Assembly (NCBI GenBank): GCA_945290265.1
Contig: CALYQW010000002.1
Location: forward strand, 124,001-188,000
Reading direction: 5' to 3'
DNA: 64,000 nucleotides
Source: an uncultured Erwinia sp.
Lineage (GTDB): Bacteria; Pseudomonadota; Gammaproteobacteria; Enterobacterales; Enterobacteriaceae
Shown here: in pieces, positions 54,673 through 64,000 of the stretch
Numbering within the stretch: the stretch's first letter is position 1
How the letters are laid out: each line of letters begins with the position of its first letter
Position numbers and translations under genes: made by a program
Notes under the pieces: generated by a model
What the model saw: only the letters and a program-made list of their open reading frames with translations
Databases searched by the model: none
Told to the model about the DNA's origin: nothing

Positions 54673-56358
54673 GTGAATATAAACGTCGCAGATTTGTTAA
54701 GTGGTAATTACATTCTGTTGTTATTTGTGGTGCTCGCTCTGGGATTATGTCTGGGCAAACTACGTCTTGGCTCAATACAACTGGGTAATTCTATTGGCGT
54801 TTTAGTGGTCTCGCTGATTCTGGGCCAGCAACATTTTTCTATCAATACTGAAGCGCTAAATCTGGGCTTTATGTTGTTTATTTTTTGCGTAGGTGTGGAA
54901 GCCGGCCCCAACTTTTTCTCTATTTTCTTTCGTGACGGAAAAAACTATCTGTTACTGGCAGTGGTGCTGGTCAGCAGCGCCATGGTGATTGCCCTTGGCC
55001 TGGGCAAACTGCTGGGCTGGGATATCGGCCTGACTGCCGGGATGCTGGCAGGGTCGATGACCTCAACACCGGTGCTGGTGGGTGCCGGTGACACGTTGCG
55101 ACAGCGCATGACCGATGGCAGCAGCTTGAGCCTTGCTCAGGATCACCTCAGTCTCGGCTATGCCCTGACCTACCTGATTGGCCTGGTCAGCTTGATTGTT
55201 GCCGCACGCTATCTGCCGAAACTGCAGCATCAGGATCTCTCCACCAGTGCCCAGCAAATTGCCCGTGAGCGTGGGTTGGATCCCGACAGCAAACGTAAAG
55301 TCTATCTGCCGGTGATCCGCGCCTATCGCGTTGGCCCTGAACTGGTGGCCTGGACCGATGGCAAAAATCTTCGCGAACTGGGCATTTACCGCCAGACCGG
55401 TTGTTATATCGAGCGTATCCGGCGCAATGGCATTCTGGCTAACCCTGATGGCGATGCCATTCTGCAGCCTGGTGATGAAATCTCTCTGGTGGGCTACCCG
55501 GATGCGCACTCACGCCTTGATCCCAGCTTTCGTAACGGGAAAGAGGTGTTTGACCGCGATCTGCTGGATATGCGCATCGTTAATGAAGAGATCGTGGTTA
55601 AAAACAACAATGCGGTCAACAGACGCCTCAGCCATTTGAAACTGACCGACCACGGCTGCTTCCTGAATCGGGTGATCCGCAACCAGATTGAAATGCCGAT
55701 TGATGACAACGTTATTCTGAATAAAGGCGATGTGCTGCATATCAGCGGTGAAGCCCGCCGGGTGAAAACCGTTGCTGACCGCATTGGCTTTATTTCTATC
55801 CACAGCCAGGTGACCGACCTGCTGGCATTTTGCGCCTTTTTCATTATCGGGCTAATGACTGGTATGGTGACGTTCCAGTTCAGCAGCTTTAATTTCAGCA
55901 TTGGTAACGCAGCCGGATTGCTGTTCTCCGGCATTATGCTCGGCTTCCTGCGCGCCAACCACCCTACCTTTGGTTATATCCCGCAGGGGGCATTAACCAT
56001 GGTCAAAGAGTTCGGGCTGATGGTCTTTATGGCCGGGGTGGGCCTGAGTGCAGGTAGCGGGATCAATAATGGCCTGGGAGGCACCGGTCTGCTGATGCTG
56101 GGTGCCGGTCTGATTGTCAGCCTGCTGCCGGTGGTGATTTGCTTCCTGTTTGGTGTCTGGGTGCTGAAAATGAACCGCGCCCTGCTATTTGGTGCCATTA
56201 TGGGCGCGCGCACCTGTGCGCCGGCCATGGAAATTATCAGCGATACCGCCCGCAGTAATATCCCGGCACTCGGTTATGCCGGCACCTACGCAATTGCCAA
56301 CGTTCTGCTGACGCTGGCCGGTACGCTGATCGTGATTATCTGGCCGGGGAGCGGCTGA
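54673..56358 (+). CDS. ybjL: Putative transporter YbjL (aspartate:alanine exchanger family)
   Basis: Inner-membrane protein of the AAE family: two sets of membrane helices (about residues 1-180 and 385-560) around two RCK-C (TrkA-C) domains (about 200-375, with [20 protein letters not shown]). The substrate is unknown. The GTG start at 54673 gives 561 residues, as in E. coli. A strong terminator follows. Confidence 0.95.
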   Translation: MNINVADLLSGNYILLLFVVLALGLCLGKLRLGSIQLGNSIGVLVVSLILGQQHFSINTEALNLGFMLFIFCVGVEAGPNFFSIFFRDGKNYLLLAVVLVSSAMVIALGLGKLLGWDIGLTAGMLAGSMTSTPVLVGAGDTLRQRMTDGSSLSLAQDHLSLGYALTYLIGLVSLIVAARYLPKLQHQDLSTSAQQIARERGLDPDSKRKVYLPVIRAYRVGPELVAWTDGKNLRELGIYRQTGCYIERIRRNGILANPDGDAILQPGDEISLVGYPDAHSRLDPSFRNGKEVFDRDLLDMRIVNEEIVVKNNNAVNRRLSHLKLTDHGCFLNRVIRNQIEMPIDDNVILNKGDVLHISGEARRVKTVADRIGFISIHSQVTDLLAFCAFFIIGLMTGMVTFQFSSFNFSIGNAAGLLFSGIMLGFLRANHPTFGYIPQGALTMVKEFGLMVFMAGVGLSAGSGINNGLGGTGLLMLGAGLIVSLLPVVICFLFGVWVLKMNRALLFGAIMGARTCAPAMEIISDTARSNIPALGYAGTYAIANVLLTLAGTLIVIIWPGSG

Positions 56359-56448
56359 TAAAATATTTCTCATCTGCGGCGAACTTTCTGCACTGACAGA
56401 AGTCTGAATTAGTGCCACTGCTTTTCTTTGAAACCCGAAATTGAGGTA

Positions 56449-56479
56449 CCCGTTGAACCTGTGTTCAGCGGGTTTTTTT
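56449..56479 (+). terminator. Terminator of ybjL
   Basis: CCCGTTGAAC-CTGT-GTTCAGCGGG, a 10-bp stem with one G-T pair, followed by seven T residues. Confidence 0.88.
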
Positions 56480-56545
56480 CGTTTTATACCGCTACTCCCG
56501 CATCTGATAACCACTTTTTAAATTTTGTTGAGGAATAATTAAGAG

Positions 56546-56674
56546 CCTGTCCCATCAGGTGCCATTGTTGAAGTGAGTTTGAACACAGACAGCGTTCAGC
56601 AACCGCAGCGTACGTGAGGATTCTGAGCACTGCCCGGGTTCAAAATAACTAATAAAATAACTAATGGGCCAGGC
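56546..56674. mobile_element. MITE-like non-coding insertion with 8-bp target duplication
   Basis: A 129-bp segment starts CCTGTCCCAT and ends ATGGGCCAGGC, giving terminal inverted repeats that match at 9 of 10 positions. It is bordered on each side by the identical 8-mer ATTAAGAG (56538-56545 and 56675-56682), which reads as a target site duplication. Inside there is another inverted pair TTTGAAC/GTTCAAA and no coding frame. It must have been moved by a transposase encoded elsewhere; I do not recognise the parent. Confidence 0.7.
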
Positions 56675-56830
56675 ATTAAGAGTGCTTACCTTTACCTCTC
56701 TCTGATCCCCTTCTATGATGAACAATTCGTGCTTTTCACAGGTCGGATCCCAGGAGATATCTGCAGAGCGACCGTAAGCGCACCCGTTGCACAGCATCTG
56801 TTTGTTTATCCCTCTGAGGAAGCGAAAACT

Positions 56831-57439
56831 ATGGTTGAAGCGTTAAACCGCACCCTGTTTCTCTGGATTAATGCCAGCAATAATTCCCCTGAATGGCTAA
56901 TCGATTTGGCCATGTTTTTTGCCCGTGATTTAATTGCTATCGTTCCGCTGTTAATCGTCGCTCTGTGGCTGTGGGCACCGCGCGATCAGGTTAACTCACA
57001 GCGGGTGCTGGTGTTGAAAAGTGGTATGGCACTGCTGTATGGCCTGATGATTTCCTGGTGTCTGGCGCAGCTGTACCCACATCCGCGCCCGTTTGCCATT
57101 GGTCTGGGCCATCAGTATCTGTCACATGCGCCTGATGGCTCCTACCCCAGCGATCATGGTACGGTGATTTTCACCTTTGCCCTGGCGTTTATCTGCTGGC
57201 ATCGCCTGTGGTCGGGGATAGTGTTACTGCTGACGGGTGCAGCCATTGCCTGGTCACGGGTTTACCTCGGAGTACACTGGCCGATTGATATGTTGGGCGG
57301 TCTGCTGACCGGTTCTCTGGCCTGCCTGTTATCACAGGGTAGCTGGCGCTGGTATGGCGAAGCATTATTGCCGCGCCTATCCTCCTGCTATCGCATTCTG
57401 TTTGCTTTTCCTATCACTAAGGGCTGGGTGCGCGGATAA
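56831..57439 (+). CDS. ybjG: Undecaprenyl-diphosphatase YbjG (PAP2 family)
   Basis: Inner-membrane phosphatase that regenerates undecaprenyl phosphate for cell-wall synthesis. The PAP2 motifs are present: PHPRPFA (about residue 80), PSDHGT (about 103-108) and SRVYLGVHWPIDML (about 145-158). The start is the ATG at 56831 (MVEALNRTLFLWINASNNS), with GAGGAA 8-10 bp upstream, giving 202 residues against 198 in E. coli. Upstream the open frame continues but is not conserved. The gene's leader begins just beyond the MITE-like insertion. Confidence 0.93.
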   Translation: MVEALNRTLFLWINASNNSPEWLIDLAMFFARDLIAIVPLLIVALWLWAPRDQVNSQRVLVLKSGMALLYGLMISWCLAQLYPHPRPFAIGLGHQYLSHAPDGSYPSDHGTVIFTFALAFICWHRLWSGIVLLLTGAAIAWSRVYLGVHWPIDMLGGLLTGSLACLLSQGSWRWYGEALLPRLSSCYRILFAFPITKGWVRG

Positions 57440-57954
57440 TCCGCTGCCGGGGCTGTTACTGGCAGCGCGGCCCCGCTTTAGCCTGCAGCACTTTGTATTT
57501 TTTGACAGTTACCTGTAACACTGTTTAGCAGGTAATTATCTTCCCGGCTGTGATAAACCGTTCAAGTGCCTGTAATACTCACCACCCCCCCGCTGAAAAA
57601 AGATAACCACCTGATTTTAATACAGATAGAAAACCAGACTGTTGATAGAAAATGCAAGAAATTTATCTTCATCAGGAAATACCCCATCAATCTTTATTGT
57701 AAAAAAAATGCATTATCAGGAGTAAATACCTTTCCCGACGCTAAAAATAATTTATTTACCCGCATTGTTATCTGAAAAGGTAAAAAAATGTGATTCCCGT
57801 CACCCGTTGTGGCTTAATCAATGCTTTCATCTGGCCGTTCTGATGTTAGAGTGTGCGCCAATAAATTCAGAATAATTACTTTGCGCGTCAGCGACGCTGC
57901 GGCTGGCGCGATAACAGCAGATTTGCATAATTAATTTTCGACCTGGAGAAAGTA
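57440..57954. other. Long intergenic region between ybjG and sdaC
   Basis: 515 bp with no gene I can support. It begins with a stem CGCTGCC/GGCAGCG (57442-57467) just after ybjG, continues as A/T-rich sequence from about 57590 to 57790, and has a CRP-like site before sdaC. An open frame of 69 codons at 57566-57775 has no ribosome site and a low-complexity Lys/Ile/Asn-rich product, so I treat it as chance. Confidence 0.6.
57789..57804. promoter_or_regulatory. Likely CRP site upstream of sdaC
   Basis: TGTGATTCCCGTCACC fits the CRP consensus TGTGA-N6-TCACA at 9 of 10 fixed positions, in an A-rich context 151 bp before sdaC. The E. coli sdaC operon is also activated by CRP. Confidence 0.6.
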
Positions 57955-59238
57955 ATGGAAACATCCCAAACGGCGGTGCTAACCCCCGAGGCGGCCGATA
58001 AGGCCAGTGCCTGGAATAAAAGCGACACTATGTGGATGCTGGGGTTATACGGGACGGCAATTGGTGCCGGGGTCCTGTTCCTGCCAATCAACGCCGGTAT
58101 CGGTGGTCTGATCCCGCTGATCATTATGGCCGTACTGGCTTTTCCGATGACTTTCTTTGCTCACCGAGGCCTGTGCCGCTTTGTACTGTCAGGCAGTAAA
58201 CCCGGCGAAGATATTACCGAAGTGGTAGAAGAACACTTTGGCGTCGGTGCCGGTAAACTAATCACCCTGCTCTATTTCTTTGCCATTTATCCGATTCTGC
58301 TGGTGTACAGCGTGGCGATCACCAATACCGTTGAAAGTTTCATCACTCATCAGCTGCAAATGCAGGCTCCGCCGCGTGCCATGCTGGCCCTGGTTCTGAT
58401 TGCCGGTCTGATGACGATTGTGCGTTTCGGCAAGGAGATGATCGTGAAAACCATGAGCATCCTGGTGTATCCGTTCGTCATGGTGCTGATCGCACTGGCC
58501 ATTTATTTGATCCCTCACTGGAGCACCGCAATTTTCCGGCAGGCCAGCCTGAGCGGCAGCGGCCAGGGATTACTGATGACCCTGTGGTTGGCGATCCCGG
58601 TGATGGTCTTTTCCTTCAACCATTCGCCGATTATTTCCGCCTTTGCGGTTTCGCGCCGTAATGAATATGGTGATATGGCCGAGCAGAAGTGCTCTAAAAT
58701 TCTGTCACGCAGCCATATTATGATGGTGGTGACGGTGATGTTCTTCGTCTTCAGCTGCGTACTGAGCCTGTCACCGGAGCACCTTGCGGAAGCCAAAGCG
58801 CAGAATATTACAATTCTGTCGTACCTGGCTAACCATTTTAATACCCCGCTGATCGCCTGGATGGCACCGATCGTTGCGATGGTGGCGATTACAAAATCTT
58901 TCCTCGGTCACTACCTGGGGGCGCGTGAAGGCTTCAACGGCACGGTCAATAAAATGCTGCGCAGCCGTGGCAAATCCATCGCTGAACACAAGCTTAATCG
59001 CTTTACCGCGCTGTTTATGCTGGTGACGGCCTGGGCAGTAGCGACCCTGGACCCAAGTATTCTTGGCCTGATTGAAAGCCTGGGCGGCCCAATTATCGCC
59101 GTACTGCTGTTCCTGATGCCAATGTACGCGATTAATAAGGTTCCGGCGATGCGTCAGTATAGCGGTAAGCTGAGCAACGTCTTTGTAGTGGCGATTGGTC
59201 TGGTGGCCATTTCCGCCGTAGCATACGAACTGATTTAA
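57955..59238 (+). CDS. sdaC: L-serine:H+ symporter SdaC
   Basis: High-affinity serine transporter of the hydroxy/aromatic amino-acid permease family, with 11 membrane helices. The sequence is close to E. coli SdaC throughout (DTMWMLGLYGTAIGAGVLF, YSVAITNTVESF, TKSFLGHYLGAREGFNG); 427 residues against 429. TGGAGAAAGTA precedes the ATG. In E. coli sdaC is followed by the serine deaminase gene sdaB at another place on the map; here it stands alone between ybjG and dacC. Confidence 0.93.
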   Translation: METSQTAVLTPEAADKASAWNKSDTMWMLGLYGTAIGAGVLFLPINAGIGGLIPLIIMAVLAFPMTFFAHRGLCRFVLSGSKPGEDITEVVEEHFGVGAGKLITLLYFFAIYPILLVYSVAITNTVESFITHQLQMQAPPRAMLALVLIAGLMTIVRFGKEMIVKTMSILVYPFVMVLIALAIYLIPHWSTAIFRQASLSGSGQGLLMTLWLAIPVMVFSFNHSPIISAFAVSRRNEYGDMAEQKCSKILSRSHIMMVVTVMFFVFSCVLSLSPEHLAEAKAQNITILSYLANHFNTPLIAWMAPIVAMVAITKSFLGHYLGAREGFNGTVNKMLRSRGKSIAEHKLNRFTALFMLVTAWAVATLDPSILGLIESLGGPIIAVLLFLMPMYAINKVPAMRQYSGKLSNVFVVAIGLVAISAVAYELI

Positions 59239-59256
59239 CTACTCCGCTTTGCCGGC

Positions 59257-59276
59257 AGCCCGTCAAATGACGGGCT
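59257..59276. terminator. Terminator between sdaC and dacC
   Basis: AGCCCGTC-AAAT-GACGGGCT, a perfect 8-bp stem just after sdaC, between convergent genes. The T-run is weak (ACCGTTTCTC). Confidence 0.7.
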
Positions 59277-59288
59277 ACCGTTTCTCGC

Positions 59289-60483
59289 TCAGTTAAGCCA
59301 CTTGCCAAACCATTGATGGAACTGCAGCAACACATGCTCCCAGGTCCGGCGGAAAAAGCCTGCCTGCTTAACCTCTTCCAATACTACCAGCGGTTTACTG
59401 GCTACGACTTTGCCATCCAGCTCAAAGTTGATGGTGCCGACCACCTGATCTTTGGCCAGCGGTGCCAGCAGCTGCTGGCGAATTAAGAATAAAACGGGTT
59501 TGCAAATTTTTAGCCTGACCGCGCACCACGGTTATCGCTGTATCCTGCGCCACGCCCAGCCCCACCTCTTTATCATCCCCCAGCCACACCCGCTGGCGAA
59601 TCACTTCTGCCTGCGGTTTAAACGGCGTCAGGGTTTCAAAAGAATGGAAGCCCCAGGTCAGTAATTTTTCGCTCTCACGGGTGCGCAGTGCATCCGTTGC
59701 CGCTCCCAGCACCACCGAGATAAGGCGCATATTGCCATTGACCGCAGAGGCCACCAGGTTATTCCCGGCTCCACTGGTATGCCCGGTTTTAATGCCATCG
59801 ACCTGCAGGTGAGAACTCCACAGCAGACGATTACGGTTGTACTGGCGAATATTATTAAAGGTGAACTCTTTCTCTTTATGCAGCGCGTACTCAGCCGGAA
59901 CATCGCGGATTAACGCCTGACCAATCAGCGCCATATCCCGCGCCGTGCTGTACTGTCCCTCTGAATCCAGCCCGTGCACCGTCTTAAAGTGGGTATTTTT
60001 CAGCCCCAGTTTCTGCACGTAGCCATTCATGAGATCCACAAAGGCACCCTGACTGCCGGCGACAAAATCGGCGAGCGCAATACTGGCATCGTTACCCGAC
60101 TGGATGACAATTCCCTTATTCAGCTCCGACACCGGAATACGGTCACCGGGTTTCAGAAACATCAGCGACGATCCCTGCAACAACGGATTACCGGTCGCCC
60201 AGGCATCACTGCCCACAATCACCATATCATCGTTACGGATCCTGCCGGATTTGATTGCCTGCCCGATAACATAGCTGGCCATCATTTTTGTCAGGCTGGC
60301 CGGATCAAGGCGTGCGTCTGCGTCAGATTCCGCCAGCACCTGACCACTGTTATAGTCCATCAGGATCCAGGCTTTTGCCGCCAGCTGAGGCGCGCCGGGA
60401 GCAAGTTCAGCCCGGGCAGACATCAGCAGCAGCGCACAGCCGCTCAGGGCATAAACAGCAGCAGAGAAAGCGGTTTTATTCAT
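59289..60483 (-). pseudogene. dacC: D-alanyl-D-alanine carboxypeptidase DacC (PBP6), C-terminal frameshift
   Basis: Periplasmic enzyme that trims the terminal D-Ala of peptidoglycan pentapeptides. From the ATG at 60483 ([15 protein letters not shown], signal peptide) all three active-site motifs are intact: SLTK, SGN and KTG. The frame is lost after ILNSP, near 59472-59478: the DNA reads CCAGCAGCTG where CCACAGCTG would give the expected PQLLAPL. One G appears inserted. The shifted frame runs on as [20 protein letters not shown] and ends FHQWFGKWLN at TGA 59289-59291, the normal family end. As written the protein stops at 59422 and loses the last part of the beta domain and the amphipathic membrane anchor. 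Confidence 0.85.
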
Positions 60484-60726
60484 GGCAGGCTCCGGTATCC
60501 ATTTGAATGACAAAAATCCAGGCATCATCGCAAGTCAGCACCTTACACTACAAGGCTGACGGCTGGAAAAAAAACCCTTAAAGGTAAAGTTTTGCGCACT
60601 CATTAAGATTATGGTCAGCCTTTTGTCAGATATCCTCGGGGGTAAATCCTAATTTTTTTTCCCGACTGTTAACGGTGACCTGGCAAATATGGCAGGCTGA
60701 TAAAAACTCGTCTCGGAGAAACCCTC

Positions 60727-61383
60727 ATGGATTTGGCTCTGTTTGATCTGGATGAAACGCTGATTTGTGAAGACAGCACCGGACTGTGGCTGCGCTGGCT
60801 AATTTCACAGGGTTTTGCCCCGCCCAGCCTGCTCGCCAGGGAAGAGGCGTTAATGGCGCAGTATCATCAGGGCACGCTGTCAATTAGCGATTATATGGCA
60901 CTGACGCTTTCCCCACTGGAAGGGCTGCATACTGTCACCGTTGCCGGCTGGATACGCCGCTTTATCCAGCGTGATATCCTGCCACGGGTCTACCCGGCCG
61001 CCCGCGAACGCCCTGGCTGGCACCAGCAGCGCGGTGACCGGATAGTGGTGATTTCTGCCAGCGGTGAGCATCTGGTTAAACCGATTGCGCGTCTGCTGGG
61101 TGCCGATGATGCTCTGGCGATTGGCGTGGAAATTATTGATAACCGCTACAGCGGTAACACTCACGGCGTGATGAGCTACCGTGAGGGTAAGGTCGCGCGC
61201 CTGCAGCACTGGATAAATGAGCAGGCGCCATTCGCCTTTGAGCACAGCTGGGCCTACAGTGATTCCCTTAACAACCTGCCGTTGCTGGAATATGTCAGCC
61301 ATGCGGCGGTGATCAATCCCGGCGACGAATTACGTCAACTGGCACAGCAGCGCAACTGGTCCATCTGCCACTGGCAACGTTAA
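60727..61383 (+). CDS. HAD-superfamily phosphatase, subfamily IB
   Basis: 218-residue hydrolase of the SerB-like HAD IB group. Motif I is DLDETLICEDS (D7 and D9), motif II VVISASGEHL (about residues 107-116), and motif IV AYSDSLNNLPLLE (about 175-187) has the metal-binding Asp. The cap lies between motifs I and II and is helical. The substrate is unknown; related proteins act on phosphoserine, phosphatidylglycerophosphate or small phospho-sugars. CGGAGAAACC precedes the ATG. It converges on gsiD with 9 bp between the stops. No E. coli equivalent is at this place. Confidence 0.85.
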   Translation: MDLALFDLDETLICEDSTGLWLRWLISQGFAPPSLLAREEALMAQYHQGTLSISDYMALTLSPLEGLHTVTVAGWIRRFIQRDILPRVYPAARERPGWHQQRGDRIVVISASGEHLVKPIARLLGADDALAIGVEIIDNRYSGNTHGVMSYREGKVARLQHWINEQAPFAFEHSWAYSDSLNNLPLLEYVSHAAVINPGDELRQLAQQRNWSICHWQR

Positions 61384-61392
61384 TCGCCACCG

Positions 61393-62304
61393 TTAAGAGG
61401 GTAATTTAGGATCGAGCGCATCACGCAGGCCGTCTCCCAACAGGTTAAACGCCAGCACGGTAAGGAAAATCGCCAGTACCGGAAACAGCGCCACATGGGG
61501 TGACAACACCATATCCGCCCGGGCTTCATTCAGCATCGCACCCCATTCCGGGGTGGGCGGCTGCGCCCCGAGACCAAGAAACGACAGGCTGGCGGCCGAG
61601 ATAATCGCCGTGCCAATGCGCATGGTAAAATAGACCACAATTGATGACAGCGTGCCTGGCAGAATATGACGTAAAATAATCGTCGCATCGCTGGCACCAA
61701 TACTGCGGGCAGATTCAATATAAGGCAGCTGCTTTAAAACCAGGGTATTGCCGCGCACCAGGCGGGCAAACGCCGGCACGGTAAATATCGCCACGGCAAC
61801 AATCACATTGGCCATGCCGCTACCCATAATCGCCACGATGGCAATAGCCAGTAAAATTCCGGGAAAGGCAAACAGCAGATCGCACAGCCGCATAATCAGA
61901 CGATCCCACCATCCCTGATAATATCCCGCTACCAGGCCCAGCAGGGTGCCGATGACCGCCCCCACCGCCACTGAAACAAATCCGGCAATCAGCGACAGCC
62001 GGGTGCCGAGAATAATACGGCTGAAAATATCCCGTCCCAGGGCATCCACACCAAACCAGTGAAGCGCGGATGGCCCCTCATTCAGCCGGTCATAGTCAAA
62101 ATAATTCTCTGCATCAAAGGGAGCCAGCTGAGGCGCAAACAGTGCTACCAGAATCAGCAAAAGCACAAAAATGCCGGCCACCAGCGCCAGATGCTGCTGA
62201 CGAAAACGGCGACAAAACGCACGCCATGGGGTACGCCGGTGGGGATGTTGCAGGCCGGGCAGTGCAGAAAGCGCCGCCTGACGTCGCCAGTTGATCATTA
62301 CCAC
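61393..62304 (-). CDS. gsiD: Glutathione ABC transporter permease GsiD
   Basis: Inner-membrane permease of the glutathione importer GsiABCD, of the dipeptide/oligopeptide type. It has six membrane helices and the EAA loop [21 protein letters not shown] (from about residue 203). The sequence follows E. coli GsiD closely over all 303 residues, the same length ([38 protein letters not shown]). It starts 3 bp after gsiC. Confidence 0.95.
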   Translation of the reverse strand: MVMINWRRQAALSALPGLQHPHRRTPWRAFCRRFRQQHLALVAGIFVLLLILVALFAPQLAPFDAENYFDYDRLNEGPSALHWFGVDALGRDIFSRIILGTRLSLIAGFVSVAVGAVIGTLLGLVAGYYQGWWDRLIMRLCDLLFAFPGILLAIAIVAIMGSGMANVIVAVAIFTVPAFARLVRGNTLVLKQLPYIESARSIGASDATIILRHILPGTLSSIVVYFTMRIGTAIISAASLSFLGLGAQPPTPEWGAMLNEARADMVLSPHVALFPVLAIFLTVLAFNLLGDGLRDALDPKLPS

Positions 62305-62307
62305 TCC

Positions 62308-63228
62308 TTACTGATAACGAATAGCCGGATTGATCGCTGCGTACAGCACATCCACCAGGAGGTTAATCAGGATAAATTCCAGCGAAAACAGCAGCACTTC
62401 AGCCTGGATCACCGGATAGTCACGCATTTCCACCGCATCAACCAGCAGCCTGCCCAACCCCGGCCAGTTAAATACCACTTCCACCACGATTGAACCGCCC
62501 AGCAAAAAGCCAAATTGCAGCCCCATCATGGTCACCACCGGGATCAGCGCATTACGCAGTCCGTGGCGGGTGATCACCCGAAACTCATTGACCCCTTTCG
62601 CGCGCGCAGTACGCATATAATCTTCCTGCATCACCTCAATAAAAGAGGCGCGGGTAAAGCGAGCCATGACCGCCGCCACCGCGGATCCCAGCGTCAGCGA
62701 GGGCAGAATATAGTGCTGCCAGCTTTCCGCGCCCACGCTGGGCAGCCAGCCGAGGCTGACGGAGAAAATCTGCATCAACAGGATCCCCAGCGCAAACGCC
62801 GGAAATGAGATACCTGAGACCGCGAGGGTCATTGTCAGCCGGTCAGGCCAGCGGTTACGCCAGACGGCGGAGATAATGCCCATCGCCATGCCGGCAATCA
62901 CCGCCCAGGCCATACTGCATAGCGTAAGAGTCAGCGTCGGCATAAAGCGCTGGGCGATCTCCTGCGATACCGGCCGCTTTGACACCATCGACTGACCAAA
63001 ATCGCCCTGCACAATATGCGTCAGGTAATGCCAAAACTGCTGTGGTAATGGTAAATCCAGCCCCAGTTGCTGCCGCACCAGCGCCACCACCGTAGCGTCA
63101 GCATCACGCCCGGCAATCAGTCGTGCCGGATCGCCCGGTAACAGATGTACGAACATAAAAACCAGGATCGCCACCAGCAGCAGCGTTGGCAGCAGACCCA
63201 GCAAACGTTTTAAAAAATAGTTAAGCAT
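62308..63228 (-). CDS. gsiC: Glutathione ABC transporter permease GsiC
   Basis: Partner permease of GsiD. It has the N-terminal [20 protein letters not shown] helix, the loop [16 protein letters not shown] and the EAA loop [20 protein letters not shown]. 306 residues, as in E. coli. It lies 51 bp after gsiB and 3 bp before gsiD, so B, C and D form one operon. Confidence 0.95.
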   Translation of the reverse strand: MLNYFLKRLLGLLPTLLLVAILVFMFVHLLPGDPARLIAGRDADATVVALVRQQLGLDLPLPQQFWHYLTHIVQGDFGQSMVSKRPVSQEIAQRFMPTLTLTLCSMAWAVIAGMAMGIISAVWRNRWPDRLTMTLAVSGISFPAFALGILLMQIFSVSLGWLPSVGAESWQHYILPSLTLGSAVAAVMARFTRASFIEVMQEDYMRTARAKGVNEFRVITRHGLRNALIPVVTMMGLQFGFLLGGSIVVEVVFNWPGLGRLLVDAVEMRDYPVIQAEVLLFSLEFILINLLVDVLYAAINPAIRYQ

Positions 63229-63279
63229 GATTATCCTGACCGCCTTTTCTGACCGGGATCAGAAAAGGCGGATGCCCGG

Positions 63280-64000
63280 TTATTTCAAATCGGCATCGTC
63301 AAAACTGAACGAAGTATCCGGCATCACGTAAAAACCGGTAAGATTTTTGGTATTGGCTGACACCAGTTTTTCCACCACCAGCGGTGCCCACGGCTGATCG
63401 AGCCAGATACGGGTCTGCGCATCTTTATACAGTGCCGCTTTACGGGCACTGTCACTGGTCAGCAGCGCATCGTTTAAATCTTTATCCACCGCCGGATTGC
63501 TGTAGAACGCGGTATTGAAAATCGCCGGTGGCCAGGACTGGGTGGCAAACAGCGGCGTCAGCGCCCAGTTGGCTTCACCGGTAGAGGCGGTCCAGCCGGT
63601 ATAAAACAATCTGACGTTGCTCTCTTTCTGCCCTTTTTCTTCCACCTGCGCGGCCCGTTGGCCGGCATCCATCGCGGTCACCTGAACTTTAATTCCCACC
63701 TGCGCCAGCTGCTGCTGAGTGAACTGCAGCACTTTTTGCGCGGTACTGTGGTTATGTGATGACCATAAGGTGGTGGTGAAACCGTTGGGATACCCCGCCT
63801 CTTTCAGCAGTTCACGCGCCTTTGCCGGATTATATTCCACTGCCGGGAAGCTTGCGGCGTACTGAATGGTCGGCGGTACAATACCGGTGGCCGGCACGGC
63901 ATAACCGGCAAACGCCACTTTCACCAGCGCCTGACGGTTAATGGCGTAATTGATGGCCGCCCGGACTTTCGGGTTATCGAACGGTTTCTGCGTCACGTTA
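63280..64000 (-). CDS. gsiB: Glutathione-binding protein GsiB (C-terminal part, cut by window)
   Basis: Periplasmic solute-binding protein of the glutathione importer. About 240 C-terminal residues are visible of an expected length near 512; the frame runs out of the window, where the translation is [20 protein letters not shown]. Family motifs [35 protein letters not shown] and the ending [14 protein letters not shown] match E. coli GsiB. The ATPase gene gsiA would lie beyond the edge. Confidence 0.94.
   Translation of the reverse strand, partial: NVTQKPFDNPKVRAAINYAINRQALVKVAFAGYAVPATGIVPPTIQYAASFPAVEYNPAKARELLKEAGYPNGFTTTLWSSHNHSTAQKVLQFTQQQLAQVGIKVQVTAMDAGQRAAQVEEKGQKESNVRLFYTGWTASTGEANWALTPLFATQSWPPAIFNTAFYSNPAVDKDLNDALLTSDSARKAALYKDAQTRIWLDQPWAPLVVEKLVSANTKNLTGFYVMPDTSFSFDDADLK

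Noticed and set aside
57566-57775. 69-codon open frame between ybjG and sdaC
   Set aside because: No ribosome site, A/T-rich low-complexity product; most likely chance in an A-rich spacer.

Overview
The window is a stretch of enterobacterial chromosome. Almost every gene is at once recognisable as an orthologue of an Escherichia coli gene, and the backbone order (aspC, gloC, mepK, ldtD, mukBEF, cmoM, elyC, kdsB, lpxK, msbA, comEC, ihfB, rpsA, cmk, aroA, serC, ycaO, ycaD, serS, rarA, lolA, ftsK, lrp, trxB, aat, infA, clpA, clpS, cspD, ybjD, poxB, ybjQ, artPIQM, ybjN, nfsA, ybjM, ybjL, ybjG, dacC, gsiBCD) follows the 20-22 minute region of E. coli. Divergence from E. coli and the many missing blocks suggest the Erwinia/Pantoea group (Erwiniaceae). 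That placement is inference; no rRNA or other decisive marker is present.

Layout. 1-12.4 kb: aspC (5' end cut), then a minus-strand envelope and chromosome-condensation cluster (cmoM-mukF-mukE-mukB-ldtD-mepK-gloC). 12.5-20.4 kb: elyC, then the LPS genes kdsB-ycaR and comEC-msbA-lpxK, with an unrecognised lipoprotein where E. coli has ycaQ. 20.7-26.9 kb: a toxin-antitoxin pair with a frameshifted toxin, then ihfB, rpsA, cmk and aroA-serC. 27-31.2 kb: ycaO and ycaD flank an AT-rich islet with a broken muramidase toxin and a lysozyme-inhibitor-like immunity gene, at the place where E. coli carries focA-pflBA. 31.4-46.9 kb: serS, rarA-lolA-ftsK, lrp/trxB, aat-infA, clpA-clpS/cspD, ybjD. 47-54.4 kb: poxB, ybjQ, the arginine transporter artPIQM, ybjN, nfsA, ybjM. 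54.6-64 kb: ybjL, ybjG, the serine transporter sdaC, a frameshifted dacC, a HAD phosphatase, and gsiD-gsiC-gsiB (cut by the window edge).

The most unusual content lies between genes. Three copies (about 1234-1637, 13302-13660 and 48846-49239) of a large intergenic element share a core of about 230 bp that folds into a series of hairpins. The stems differ between copies but stay complementary, while loops and spacers are conserved. All three copies lie in the same orientation, each between a plus-strand and a minus-strand gene that converge, and are flanked by degenerate TTGACCTGG-type repeats. A fourth convergent junction (21351-21382) carries only the flank sequence. Separately, 56546-56674 is a small non-coding insertion with terminal inverted repeats and a perfect 8-bp direct repeat on each side.

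Compared with E. coli, several functions tied to low oxygen are missing from their usual places (focA-pflBA, dmsABC, cydDC, hcp-hcr), while the quinone-linked pyruvate oxidase poxB is kept. They could be elsewhere in the genome. No tRNA, rRNA, CRISPR array, complete insertion sequence or prophage was seen.
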